Shown: one piece after another, positions 15,561-23,774 of the stretch | Layout of the letters: each line of letters opens with the position of its first letter | Position numbering within the stretch: the stretch's first letter is position 1 | DNA from: DASRQK01 sp964401685 | Lineage (GTDB): Bacteria; Bacteroidota; Bacteroidia; Sphingobacteriales; Sphingobacteriaceae | Direction: 5' to 3' | Length of the DNA stretch: 35,586 nt | Assembly (NCBI GenBank): GCA_964401685.1 | Contig: CAYNZH010000023.1 | Location: 1 to 35,586, forward strand | The notes under the pieces: generated by a model | Told to the model about the DNA's origin: nothing | Seen by the model: only the letters and a program-made list of their open reading frames with translations | Databases searched by the model: none | Position numbers and translations under genes: made by a program

Positions 15561-17960
15561 TTACTGTTGACGGACCTCAGCCCCCAATTCTTTCTCAAAT
15601 TTATGAATTAATTTATTAATAACCGAATCAATTTGTTTATCACCCAAGGTTTTTTCTTCATCCTGAATGATAAAACTCAGAGCGTAAGAGGTTTTTCCAT
15701 CTGGAAGTCGATCTCCTTTATAAACATCGAAAACCTTGACCTGCTTAAGAAACTTTTTGTCCGTTTTGATTGCAACCCGTTCTAAGTCTTGAAATGAAAC
15801 ACGCTCATCGACCAAAAGGGCCAAATCCCTCCGTACCTCAGGGAAGCGTGAAACTTCCTTGAAGATGATGCGGTTCTTACTAACTACTTTGAACAAAGCA
15901 TCCCAGTCCACTTGTCCAAATAACACTTCTCCATTAACGTCTACTTCCGTCAGGATTTTCCCGCTCACCGATCCGATAGAAGCGATCACTTTTCCGTTTT
16001 TTGTGTAATCAAGGCCGTAGGAAAAATGCGGCTTTTCCGTGTCAGACATCGAAAAATCCTCAAGCCCCAAGCGCCTAAACAACTGATCAAGAACGGATTT
16101 CAAATGAAAGAATGAAAGCGGCTCTTCCTTTTTGCTCCAGTGCCCCGCATTGCTCAGCCCCGATAGCGCAATTCCCAACGCGTTGCCCTCTTTATAGCTT
16201 TCTCCTTCCATTCGGTAATGCTTGCCGAATTCAAATAATTTCAAATTGGACTTTTTCCGCTTTTGATTGTAGGCGATGGTTTCCAAGCACGAATAAAGCA
16301 GAGTCTGCCGCATATATTGAAGATCCTGACTCAGGGGATTCAATAATTTCACCGCGGTTTCAGGCTGTTCGATAAAGTCTTCGTGAGTGAGAGAATTTGT
16401 CAGAATTTCGTAAAAGCCGTTGCTCACCATAAGATCCGCGATCAGATGCTGCACTACTTCCCGGTCAGGCTTTGGGCTGGTGTTCAGGGACGCTTTGATC
16501 AGCCCACTGATCTCTATGTTGTTATATCCGTAGATCCTCAAAACTTCCTCCACGACATCGATCTCTCGGTTGACATCAACTTTATACAGCGGGACTTCCA
16601 CTTCTATAACCTGATCCGTTTCCGACAAAATTTTCATCGAAAGAGACGAAATTATTTCCTTGATTTCGGCAAAGGGGATGTCTTTGCCTATCAATTTTTG
16701 AACTCTGGTCAAGTCGACAGAGACTTTCTGTGGCTCTAGGGGCTGGGGATAAATATCAGAAATACGCGAAGCAATTTTCCCTGCTGCAACTTCCGCAATC
16801 AATTGAGCGGCTGCTTTTAGCGCTGGTATCGTCATTTCTGGGTCAGTCCCCCTTTCAAACCTAAACGATGCGTCGGTTTTGAGGCCGTGTCTTTTCGAAG
16901 ACTTGCGAACAGAAACAGCATCAAAATAGGCGCTTTCCAAGAAAACATTTCGCGTAGTTTCCGTTACCCCGGCAATCTCTCCGCCGAATACTCCGGCAAG
17001 GCAAAGTGGCCTGCTTTCATCACAAATCATAAGATCATCTGGCGAAAGCGAACGCTCAACCCCGTCCAGAGTCACAAACTTCTCTTCGGGAAGAGCCTGA
17101 CGTACACGTACCTGATCGCCCTGTAAACGATCGGCGTCAAAGGCATGAAGAGGCTGGCCAAGATCATGAAGCACGTAGTTGGTCGCGTCGACCACATTGT
17201 TGATCGGCCGAACTCCAATCGCCTGAAGTCGCTCTTTGAGCCAATCGGGGGATTCCTTGATTTCGACTCCTTCAATAAGCACAGAGCTATATCTTTTGCA
17301 AGCAGTACTCTCCAAAGTCACACTGACCGGGACCTGCTGCCCTTCCTGAAATGTTTCTATTCGCTCGGGCCAGACAAGATCGGTGCGGAGATACGCACAT
17401 AAATCCCTGGCAACTCCGAGGTGCGAAGCAGCATCAGCCCGATTGGGAGTCAAGCCAATTTCAAATACAAAATCATCCTCCAGTTTAAAGTGGGCTTTAA
17501 CAGGCTGCCCTATTTCTACATCCTGAGGCAAAACCAGAATTCCATCATGCGATCGCCCAAGCCCTATTTCGTCTTCGGCGCAAAGCATGCCTTCCGAAAC
17601 CTCGCCGCGGATTTTCGATTTGGATATGGTAAAAGGACTCCCGGAAAGCGGATGTATGGTTGTCCCGACGGGAGCCACGATCACTTTCTGTCCGGATGCA
17701 ACATTGGGTGCCCCACATACAATAGAGAGCAGGGTTTCTTTGCCAACGTCGACCGAAGTCAGTTTCAATCGATCCGCATTTGGATGGGGAACACAGCTTT
17801 TTACTTCGCCTATAACCAGCCCTTCCAACCCACCGGGGATCGATTGCACCTTTTCTAGATTTTCAACCTCCAGACCAATATCCGTAAGAATCACGGACAA
17901 TTCTTCCGGGCTTTTATCAAAACTTATAAACTGCTTCAACCAATTGTAGGAAATCTTCAT
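15561..17960 (-). CDS. pheT: Phenylalanyl-tRNA synthetase beta subunit
   Basis: 799 residues, full length. With PheS (not in this window) it forms the alpha2-beta2 enzyme that charges tRNA-Phe; the beta chain edits mischarged tyrosine. The start MKISYNWLKQFI is typical. The N-terminal tRNA-binding OB domain (about 40-150) contains HPNADRLKL. The B3/B4 editing domain (about 210-390) contains VVDATNYVLHDLGQPLHAFD, and B5 follows (about 400-475). A catalytic-like core ends in the FDX-ACB domain (about 705-798; FPEVRRDLALLVDE). It leads a minus-strand unit with the coiled-coil gene and zapA, behind its own -7 box at 17978-17985. Confidence 0.97.
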   Translation of the reverse strand: MKISYNWLKQFISFDKSPEELSVILTDIGLEVENLEKVQSIPGGLEGLVIGEVKSCVPHPNADRLKLTSVDVGKETLLSIVCGAPNVASGQKVIVAPVGTTIHPLSGSPFTISKSKIRGEVSEGMLCAEDEIGLGRSHDGILVLPQDVEIGQPVKAHFKLEDDFVFEIGLTPNRADAASHLGVARDLCAYLRTDLVWPERIETFQEGQQVPVSVTLESTACKRYSSVLIEGVEIKESPDWLKERLQAIGVRPINNVVDATNYVLHDLGQPLHAFDADRLQGDQVRVRQALPEEKFVTLDGVERSLSPDDLMICDESRPLCLAGVFGGEIAGVTETTRNVFLESAYFDAVSVRKSSKRHGLKTDASFRFERGTDPEMTIPALKAAAQLIAEVAAGKIASRISDIYPQPLEPQKVSVDLTRVQKLIGKDIPFAEIKEIISSLSMKILSETDQVIEVEVPLYKVDVNREIDVVEEVLRIYGYNNIEISGLIKASLNTSPKPDREVVQHLIADLMVSNGFYEILTNSLTHEDFIEQPETAVKLLNPLSQDLQYMRQTLLYSCLETIAYNQKRKKSNLKLFEFGKHYRMEGESYKEGNALGIALSGLSNAGHWSKKEEPLSFFHLKSVLDQLFRRLGLEDFSMSDTEKPHFSYGLDYTKNGKVIASIGSVSGKILTEVDVNGEVLFGQVDWDALFKVVSKNRIIFKEVSRFPEVRRDLALLVDERVSFQDLERVAIKTDKKFLKQVKVFDVYKGDRLPDGKTSYALSFIIQDEEKTLGDKQIDSVINKLIHKFEKELGAEVRQQ

Positions 17961-17977
17961 TGAAATTTATATTTCTG

Positions 17978-17985
17978 CAAATATA
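17978..17985 (-). promoter_or_regulatory. pheT promoter, -7 box
   Basis: TATATTTG on the minus strand fits TAnnTTTG exactly, 18 nt before the pheT ATG. The -33 region falls in the end of radC and lacks a clear TTTG. The short leader would leave about 11 nt before the start codon. Confidence 0.55.
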
Positions 17986-18010
17986 GGATTTCGGAATTAA
18001 TTAAGCGCCT

Positions 18011-18715
18011 TTATTCCAGCATTCCATCATCCTTGAAGCTATAATAATCAGTATCCGAGAAGATAAGGTGGTCGTTTAATTGGAGCTGCATCATTGTCAA
18101 TACATTGTCCAGCCTATCTGTAAGGTAAATATCCGCTTTACTCGGTTTTAAAACTCCGGAAGGATGGTTGTGCGCCAATGTGATGCTCAGCGCATGACAT
18201 TCGAAAGCTGATCTTACAATCTGTTTGATGTCCACAGGCGTGAACTCCATTCCGCCTTTTCCGATCATAACCTTCTTAATCAGTCTAAATTGGGAATCCA
18301 TGAACAGGGCCCAGCATTCTTCATGGCGAAGATCCGTAAATACAGGACGTAGATGCTCAAAAACTTTACTGCTCGAGTCCAAGAGCGGCTTGCTTGTTGG
18401 TTTGACGAATTTCCGCCGGCGACCCAGCTCCAATGCGGCCAATATACTCAGTGCCTTGGCCGGACCTATTCCCTTGTAATTGCACAATTTTTCTGCCGAA
18501 CATCGGGATAATTCCTGGAGGCAATTATCAAGATCTGCCAGCACCTGCCGACTCAATTCCACCGCGGACAGCCCATCCGCTCCACTACCTATCAATATGG
18601 CTAACAGCTCGGCGTCACTCAGCGCCCTCCTGCCCAGATGCAAAAGCTTTTCTCTTGGCCTGTCTGCTTCTTCCCATGATTTAATCCCCGCCACATTAGT
18701 CTTTTCACTCATCAT
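18011..18715 (-). CDS. radC: RadC family JAB/MPN-domain protein
   Basis: 234 residues, normal for the family. The N-terminal part has a helix-hairpin-helix segment (about 75-100, YKGIGPAKALSILAALELG). The C-terminal MPN domain has the metal motif HNHPSG followed by PSKAD (near residues 180-195), the JAMM zinc ligands. RadC proteins were once linked to DNA repair, but that role is not supported and the substrate is unknown. ATG occurs twice in a row at the start (MMSEK), so the start is uncertain by one codon. It diverges from the cyclophilin gene, and a well-formed promoter lies upstream. Confidence 0.93.
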   Translation of the reverse strand: MMSEKTNVAGIKSWEEADRPREKLLHLGRRALSDAELLAILIGSGADGLSAVELSRQVLADLDNCLQELSRCSAEKLCNYKGIGPAKALSILAALELGRRRKFVKPTSKPLLDSSSKVFEHLRPVFTDLRHEECWALFMDSQFRLIKKVMIGKGGMEFTPVDIKQIVRSAFECHALSITLAHNHPSGVLKPSKADIYLTDRLDNVLTMMQLQLNDHLIFSDTDYYSFKDDGMLE

Positions 18716-18757
18716 AACTAAATCTCCAATCTACACGCTTAAAATTTTTCACAATTC

Positions 18758-18788
18758 AAAGGTAATAATTTTAATTGTAAAGAACAAA
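18758..18788 (-). promoter_or_regulatory. radC promoter
   Basis: On the minus strand TTTG (18788-18785), 19 nt, then TACCTTTG (18765-18758): a full match to the Bacteroidota -33/-7 pattern. Transcription should begin near 18751, giving a leader of about 35 nt before radC. Confidence 0.75.
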
Positions 18789-18805
18789 TCCAGCAGTTAT
18801 GAAAT

Positions 18806-18835
18806 TTTGGATTTATCTGAGAAAGCCTATCTTTG
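18806..18835 (+). promoter_or_regulatory. Promoter of the cyclophilin-DUF5606 operon
   Basis: TTTG (18806-18809), 18 nt, then TATCTTTG (18828-18835): a full -33/-7 match. Transcription should begin near 18842, about 35 nt before the ATG at 18877. It is back to back with the radC promoter. Confidence 0.75.
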
Positions 18836-18876
18836 CAATTCAGTTGGAGTCAGAAATTCATTAATACAGTAAAATA

Positions 18877-19314
18877 ATGAGTAAAGCAATCATCAAAACA
18901 GAGAAAGGGGACCTGACGGTCGAATTCTACGACCAGGATGCCCCGGGCACCGTAGAGAATTTTAAGAAATTGTCCAAATCAGGGTATTATGATGGAGTTA
19001 CCTTTCATCGCGTAATCCCAGATTTTGTCATACAAGGAGGAGATCCTACCGGCACAGGTAGTGGCGGGCCTGGTTATGAAATCAAATGTGAACTGGATGG
19101 AGGAAATCAGTACCATGATCGCGGCGTGCTATCCATGGCTCACAGAGGCCGGGACACAGGGGGGTCGCAGTTCTTTATTTGCCATAGCCGTAACAATACT
19201 GCTCATTTAGACGGAAATCATACTTGCTTCGGCAAAGTGACTGAAAATCTGGATGTCATTGACCAAATTCAACAAGGAGATAAGATTCTAAGCGTACAAA
19301 TAATAGAAGAATGA
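18877..19314 (+). CDS. Cyclophilin-type peptidyl-prolyl cis-trans isomerase
   Basis: 145 residues, a minimal one-domain cyclophilin. It speeds cis-trans isomerisation of X-Pro bonds during folding. Visible motifs are FHRVIPDFVIQGGDPTGTG (about residues 48-66, with the catalytic Arg), SQFFICH (about 103-109) and LDGNHTCFGKV (about 117-127). There is no signal peptide, so it is probably cytoplasmic. The ATG fits the mapped promoter. Its stop overlaps the start of the DUF5606 gene by 4 nt (ATGA), so the two are translationally coupled. Confidence 0.95.
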   Translation: MSKAIIKTEKGDLTVEFYDQDAPGTVENFKKLSKSGYYDGVTFHRVIPDFVIQGGDPTGTGSGGPGYEIKCELDGGNQYHDRGVLSMAHRGRDTGGSQFFICHSRNNTAHLDGNHTCFGKVTENLDVIDQIQQGDKILSVQIIEE

Positions 19315-19733
19315 ATTTAAGGGGACTAATTTCAGTTACAGGAAGACCTGGATTATACAGGTTAATTGGCCAAAATAAAAATGGCTTTGTCATAGAGACA
19401 CTGGACGCACAGCAAATAAAAAGCATTGTCAGTCTTTCGACGACGAAGATGGCGACATTGGAGGACATCACTGTCTTTGGTCAGGAGGATGAGCTCAGAC
19501 TGATTGACATCTTCAATGCAATGAAGGATTACGAGGGGGAGATCCCAGAGGCAAAAGCCGACGGAACTATCTTGAGGGAATTCTTCACAAAAATCGCCCC
19601 GGAACATGACGAAAGCCGAGTTTATACGTCAGATATCAAAAAAATCATAAGCTGGTACCATATCATCAAGGAATTACCTTTATTTGATGAGCCAGAACCA
19701 GAACCCCTCCAGTCTGCACAAGCAGCCGAGTAA
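19311..19733 (+). CDS. DUF5606 family protein
   Basis: 140 residues. It resembles the Bacteroidota family DUF5606, whose function is unknown: an N-terminal small beta domain (LRGLISVTGRPGLYRLIGQ), a helical middle (ELRLIDIFNAMKDYEG) and a C-terminal helix (SDIKKIISWYHIIKEL), then an acidic, low-complexity tail rich in Pro and Glu. There is no signal peptide. It overlaps the cyclophilin gene by 4 nt, and a terminator-like hairpin follows the stop. Confidence 0.8.
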   Translation: MNLRGLISVTGRPGLYRLIGQNKNGFVIETLDAQQIKSIVSLSTTKMATLEDITVFGQEDELRLIDIFNAMKDYEGEIPEAKADGTILREFFTKIAPEHDESRVYTSDIKKIISWYHIIKELPLFDEPEPEPLQSAQAAE

Positions 19734-19757
19734 GCAGAGTCGGTTTCAACAAAGATG

Positions 19758-19804
19758 TACGGCCCAGCATACCTTAAAAGGAAATGTCGGGCCGTATTCT
19801 TTTG
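19758..19804 (+). terminator. Terminator-like hairpin after the DUF5606 gene
   Basis: TACGGCCC (19758-19765) pairs with GGGCCGTA (19789-19796), an 8-bp GC-rich stem with a 23-nt loop, followed by TTCTTTTG. It sits between convergent units and could also act weakly on the minus strand, where no good U-tract follows. Confidence 0.65.
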
Positions 19805-19831
19805 CCAATTATGCCTAGGGGAAGTTAGTTC

Positions 19832-19951
19832 CTAGAAGAGGAAAATGATCGCAAAGGCGATCGCTAATCCTATCGCGGTCATAATCCAAAACATTCTGCT
19901 TTCGCGTGAAGTATCTTCCTTATGATGGTAATCTCTTTTGGGTAATCTCAT
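19832..19951 (-). CDS. 39-residue single-pass membrane protein downstream of rlmH
   Basis: ATG at 19951-19949, stop TAG at 19834-19832. The first 20 residues are hydrophilic and charged (MRLPKRDYHHKEDTSRESRM). The rest is a single hydrophobic helix (FWIMTAIGLAIAFAIIFLF) that ends at the stop, so it is a tail-anchored or small single-pass inner-membrane protein. It begins 14 nt after rlmH and should share that transcript. Clean composition and position support a real gene. Function unknown. Confidence 0.65.
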   Translation of the reverse strand: MRLPKRDYHHKEDTSRESRMFWIMTAIGLAIAFAIIFLF

Positions 19952-19965
19952 AACAAAAATAATTT

Positions 19966-20439
19966 TTACGCATGATGATAGGGCTCACCTTTCAGAATCG
20001 TAAAAGCCCTATATAATTGTTCTACAAAGAACAGACGCACCATTTGGTGAGAAAAAGTCATCTTCGAAAGCGAAAGAAGACTCGTCGATCGCCGATATAC
20101 GGCATCGTCGAAGCCATAAGGACCTCCGATCACGAAAACCAACTCCTGCACGCTCCCGACGCTGAACTTGTTCAACATCCCGGCAAACTCCGTCGAGGAC
20201 TTTTGTACACCTGTCTCATCGAGAAGTATCACAGCGTCCGCGGGCTTTAACTGCCTTAGTATCAGCTCTCCTTCTCTTGTCTTCTGCTCCTGAGTTGAAA
20301 GATGCTTGGCGTTTTTGATGTCCGGAATCACTGTGATCTTAAAAGGCACGTAGTGCCCCAGACGTCGCGTAAATTTGTCTATCCCCTCGATCAAGTATTT
20401 TTCATCCGTCTTGCCTATGCATATCAAATGAATTTTCAT
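19966..20439 (-). CDS. rlmH: 23S rRNA pseudouridine-1915 N3-methyltransferase RlmH
   Basis: 157 residues. It methylates N3 of pseudouridine 1915 in helix 69 of 23S rRNA, using S-adenosylmethionine. It is a SPOUT-class protein with the knot motif VIGGPYGFDD and the C-terminal block LSLSKMTFSHQMVRLFFVEQ, which is typical. I start at the ATG 20439 (MKIHLICIGKT), not the TTG one codon upstream. It lies 22 nt after the FtsB-like gene. Confidence 0.95.
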   Translation of the reverse strand: MKIHLICIGKTDEKYLIEGIDKFTRRLGHYVPFKITVIPDIKNAKHLSTQEQKTREGELILRQLKPADAVILLDETGVQKSSTEFAGMLNKFSVGSVQELVFVIGGPYGFDDAVYRRSTSLLSLSKMTFSHQMVRLFFVEQLYRAFTILKGEPYHHA

Positions 20440-20461
20440 CAAAAACTCTTACTAAAGCTCG

Positions 20462-20779
20462 CTACTGTTCATAGACAAGAATAAACACATCTTCTGCTTC
20501 TTTCTTCATTTGATATCTCTCCCGCGCGATCCGCTCAACTTCCGCTGGATTATTTTTCAAATCGTCCAGTCCTTTGCCGATCCTTTGTAATTCAACCTCA
20601 TAAAAAGCCTTCTCTCGCTCCAAATCTTTCAGCTCTGAATAATAACTATATTGCGTGGCCAGATCATGGCGATCAAAAAACAGCATCCACGCAAAAAAAA
20701 CAGCGCAGGCGACTAGATACTTGTTTTTTATCAAGTTAAAGACCCTTTTCATCAACCAAATATACTGTTTTTTTCCCAT
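20462..20779 (-). CDS. FtsB/DivIC-family septum formation initiator
   Basis: 105 residues: a short basic cytoplasmic N-terminus, one membrane helix (about 22-36, LVACAVFFAWMLFF), then a periplasmic coiled coil (about 45-80, LKDLEREKAFYEVELQRIG) and the family's conserved tail (NPAEVERIARERYQMKKEAEDVFIL). FtsB/DivIC proteins pair with FtsL and FtsQ to activate septal wall synthesis. It lies between the GshB-like gene (28 nt) and rlmH. Confidence 0.9.
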   Translation of the reverse strand: MGKKQYIWLMKRVFNLIKNKYLVACAVFFAWMLFFDRHDLATQYSYYSELKDLEREKAFYEVELQRIGKGLDDLKNNPAEVERIARERYQMKKEAEDVFILVYEQ

Positions 20780-20807
20780 AGTCGGTCAAAAAACATAAAT
20801 AATCAGA

Positions 20808-21908
20808 CTAACGCGGTTCGATTTTATCCATTGCAGCTGGAGAAAGCCCTTTTTTCTCGAGAAGACTTTCACTGACCGGCGGAAATCTGCGGGGCAATTT
20901 TTCACGATTGAGCAGCTGATTTTCCCGGGCGGCAACGGCTTTTTCGATTAGCAAGCCGAGGTAGTCGACCCCATTCAATTCGGAGGCAGTTGCTAGCCCT
21001 CCCGGGCTGAAAACATTGATTTCCATCAGCTTATTCCCTACTATATCCAAACCCACGAAAAACATGCCATCGGCTTTCAACTTAGGGGCAACAGCACGGA
21101 TAATCTCGTGCATTGCTTCGGTGACCTCAGCCTTGAACGCCTTTCCGCCTTGATGTACATTGCTACGGACCTCTCCTTTTTGCTGAACTCTTTGGATGGC
21201 AGCAATTTTGTCTTGTATGACAAGGGGCTCTCCATTGACCAGAAACACCCTCGTATCCCCATTCTTAGCCTCTGGCAAATATTCCTGCGCAATCACAAAC
21301 CCGTCCCTACTGATGGCTTCCATTATTTGTTTCATGTTTTTCCTATCTTTACTGTCGAGTAGAAATACATTTTTGCCACCAGAACCTTTGAGAGGTTTTA
21401 GAATAATTTTATTTCCTTCGGATTTGAAAAAATCTTCGACATCGCTTAATTTCCTCGTAATTACAGTGCGTGGCCGTACATTTTCCGGAAAATACTGCAG
21501 GTAAAATTTGCTGGATGCTTCCATCAACCCGACAGGGTTGTTCAGGACCAGCACCCCCTGTTCCGCAGCCAGCTGACCGAATATCATACCAGCGTCGGTG
21601 GCCCACACCCTTTTTTCCATGTCCATAGCCGGATCGTTCCTCAGCCAGATAATATCCAATTCGCTCAAATCAAGGCGTACCTTTTCAATTGTTCTCAAGC
21701 CGTTTAAAAAATCCTTACCGTCTGTAGCCGTGTGCAACGGAACTGGACGCACGTGAGCACCTATCCTTCCTTGCTCAAAATACACAAAGTCGCCCACGCT
21801 CAGATAAAACACGTGGTGTCCGGCCCTTAGAGCCGCCATAGCCAAACCAGTTGTGGTAAATACACCGAGCTCCTTTGGCAACTGGTTGATAACAAATCCG
21901 ATTTTCAT
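20808..21908 (-). CDS. GshB-like ATP-grasp amide ligase
   Basis: 366 residues, close to glutathione synthetase. The N-terminal domain (MKIGFVINQLPKEL) is typical of the GshB substrate domain. The ATP-grasp fold shows NKIILKPLKGSGGKNVFLL (about 160-178), the lysine and glycine-rich loop that hold ATP, and LMEINVFSPGG (about 293-303), whose Glu and Asn bind magnesium. Such enzymes join a carboxylate to an amine through an acylphosphate. No GshA is present, and it sits 15 nt after a DUF1704 metallopeptidase and an FGase-like hydrolase, so glutathione is not a safe product. I infer a ligase making another amide-linked product. Confidence 0.88.
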   Translation of the reverse strand: MKIGFVINQLPKELGVFTTTGLAMAALRAGHHVFYLSVGDFVYFEQGRIGAHVRPVPLHTATDGKDFLNGLRTIEKVRLDLSELDIIWLRNDPAMDMEKRVWATDAGMIFGQLAAEQGVLVLNNPVGLMEASSKFYLQYFPENVRPRTVITRKLSDVEDFFKSEGNKIILKPLKGSGGKNVFLLDSKDRKNMKQIMEAISRDGFVIAQEYLPEAKNGDTRVFLVNGEPLVIQDKIAAIQRVQQKGEVRSNVHQGGKAFKAEVTEAMHEIIRAVAPKLKADGMFFVGLDIVGNKLMEINVFSPGGLATASELNGVDYLGLLIEKAVAARENQLLNREKLPRRFPPVSESLLEKKGLSPAAMDKIEPR

Positions 21909-21923
21909 ATAAATGTGATTAAA

Positions 21924-23765
21924 TTACGAGGTGATATTAAATAAGTTTCCGCCTTCATTGAAGAAACGTAATCTGTCGATAAAAGGTTTTTCCAAAAATC
22001 GTGGTTTGATGGGTGGTGGATTTAGAAGTCCTCTATGTGTCAATTCTTCCACGACGGGCAGGTAATCCTGGCGTATTTTCCCCATGAGTAAGGGAGATAA
22101 TTCTTCTTTTTGCTTGACGTAATCGATCAGGTGTGTAAAGCCTTTCAAATAAACGGCGTCCTTTGTCAGGCCTCCACCTCTGTACACCCGCATACAAATA
22201 TGAAAGGATTTTTCCGGCTTGAAGTGGTACTTTTCTATCAATTGGGCGAAAGTTTCTGTGAATGGAATTCCCTTGGCGACATTCTCTGCTGCAATGACCC
22301 TCGCGGCGAGTATGCGAATCCGCTCTCGGTTCAGCCCTCCCATCAGAAATTCAGCCATCACCGCCAGTCCTTCCTGCAGTTCTTCATAACCGGGCACGCC
22401 GAGATAAAACAATTTGAGTGGTTGAGAAAGACCATTATAATAGGTGACCACGTGTGTACCAATTTCGTGTTGGATCAGGGCTGCGGCTCTCTGTTTGGAA
22501 ATACGGTACCGGCTCCCGACCTGCAGGATTCCTCGAGAGACCATCACGCCTTCCATATCGTCCCTCACCCGAACTACTGTAGAAATCCGATCGTGCTGAT
22601 TTTTCAAATATTTTAGTTCTTCCTGAGCCATTTCTGCAAAGGTATGTGCATCGATCATCTCCGTCTTTGGCAAATGAGGCGGCTTTTCGAAGGCAATCAA
22701 AAGCGCGCGAGCTGTCTCTACAAGCTTTTTTTCTATATTCCCAAAAACTTGAATACTGCTATGCAAAAAGTCGGGCTTGCCTCTCTCCATGAGCATATTC
22801 AGGATTCTGTCGATTTCCTTTCGTTTATCGCGGAACAGAAAAGCGATGGTGGGGTCGGAAATCTGTTCTAGAGGAAGGGCAAACAACTTACGTTTGACGA
22901 GCTCGGGATCCACAGGGATCGGGCGATAGTGAAAAACCGGACTTTCGCGATACTTGGTTTTACAAAATCTTTCCCATGCGTTTTGGGTGTTGATGGGGGT
23001 CACCAGAAGTAGAAAATCATAGAGATTATGGTATTCCGCCATCAGGCTATCGATCTCCCAGACAATGGGTTCGAATTCGGTATTGCCCAGCATCTCGAAA
23101 TGTGCAGCATGGAAAGACGTTTGAATGCGGATAAACTCGAAAAAGCTCTTTCTCAGTGCGATACCCATACCCTTGCGAATTTCCCGGAAAAGCAAGGGAT
23201 AGGCTTTGCCCGTCACGCGGTTAACAAAGAAAGGGACGACCTCAAAACCCAGTATGGCTATCTCGTTGGACCGTGCTTCCTGGTCTTCCATCAGCGGGCG
23301 ATCATAATAAGGTGGAGAAGGTACTTTTTTCTGGGAAATTACCGCCACCTCGAGATTGCCGTCTATATCGATCTTAGTGAGCTCCTCCTTCAACTTGGTA
23401 GCAACCGGAAGCGCCACCTTCTGATTGACATAAATCGAAAAGGAATGATCACTCACTGTGTCGGAAAGCCAGATCTCGAGAATACAAAATCCTCCGAATC
23501 TGTCAGCTAAAAACTGGGAGATGGCCGAAATCAAGGCGTAATGATCGATCTCCGGATTCTCCTCCTCGTAAAAGACCAAAAAGGACGTTTCTGTCTTGCC
23601 GAATACCTGTAAAAAAAGATTCCTGCGGCCAGGCGGCACCCGATTGATCAACAAAAACGGTACAGGCTTGTCCATACGAAAGGTGCCACCTCCGGGCAGT
23701 TTCATCAAAACAGGCTTGTTTTTGCTCAGATCGTCGAGGATACGATTTAACAGTTTTTTCAGCAT
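21924..23765 (-). CDS. DUF1704 metallopeptidase (QEGLA-motif protein, MATCAP-like)
   Basis: 613 residues. The family is often labelled as a flavohemoglobin expression-modulating QEGLA-motif protein. A zincin motif HEIGTH (near residue 433) and a downstream EELQEGLA (near 460, the glutamate ligand) give the expected zinc site, followed by a helical domain. The eukaryotic relatives KIAA0895/MATCAP are carboxypeptidases that remove the C-terminal tyrosine of tubulin. The N-terminal 380 residues are family-typical but have no motif I can name. There is no signal peptide. It lies 9 nt after the FGase-like gene and 15 nt before the ATP-grasp ligase. I infer a carboxypeptidase that trims a product of the ligase. 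Confidence 0.9.
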   Translation of the reverse strand: MLKKLLNRILDDLSKNKPVLMKLPGGGTFRMDKPVPFLLINRVPPGRRNLFLQVFGKTETSFLVFYEEENPEIDHYALISAISQFLADRFGGFCILEIWLSDTVSDHSFSIYVNQKVALPVATKLKEELTKIDIDGNLEVAVISQKKVPSPPYYDRPLMEDQEARSNEIAILGFEVVPFFVNRVTGKAYPLLFREIRKGMGIALRKSFFEFIRIQTSFHAAHFEMLGNTEFEPIVWEIDSLMAEYHNLYDFLLLVTPINTQNAWERFCKTKYRESPVFHYRPIPVDPELVKRKLFALPLEQISDPTIAFLFRDKRKEIDRILNMLMERGKPDFLHSSIQVFGNIEKKLVETARALLIAFEKPPHLPKTEMIDAHTFAEMAQEELKYLKNQHDRISTVVRVRDDMEGVMVSRGILQVGSRYRISKQRAAALIQHEIGTHVVTYYNGLSQPLKLFYLGVPGYEELQEGLAVMAEFLMGGLNRERIRILAARVIAAENVAKGIPFTETFAQLIEKYHFKPEKSFHICMRVYRGGGLTKDAVYLKGFTHLIDYVKQKEELSPLLMGKIRQDYLPVVEELTHRGLLNPPPIKPRFLEKPFIDRLRFFNEGGNLFNITS

Positions 23766-23774
23766 AACTGAGCT

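Noticed and set aside
22110..22616. 168-codon plus-strand frame opposite the DUF1704 gene
   Set aside because: It is antisense to the zinc-site region of a conserved protein and has no recognisable domain.
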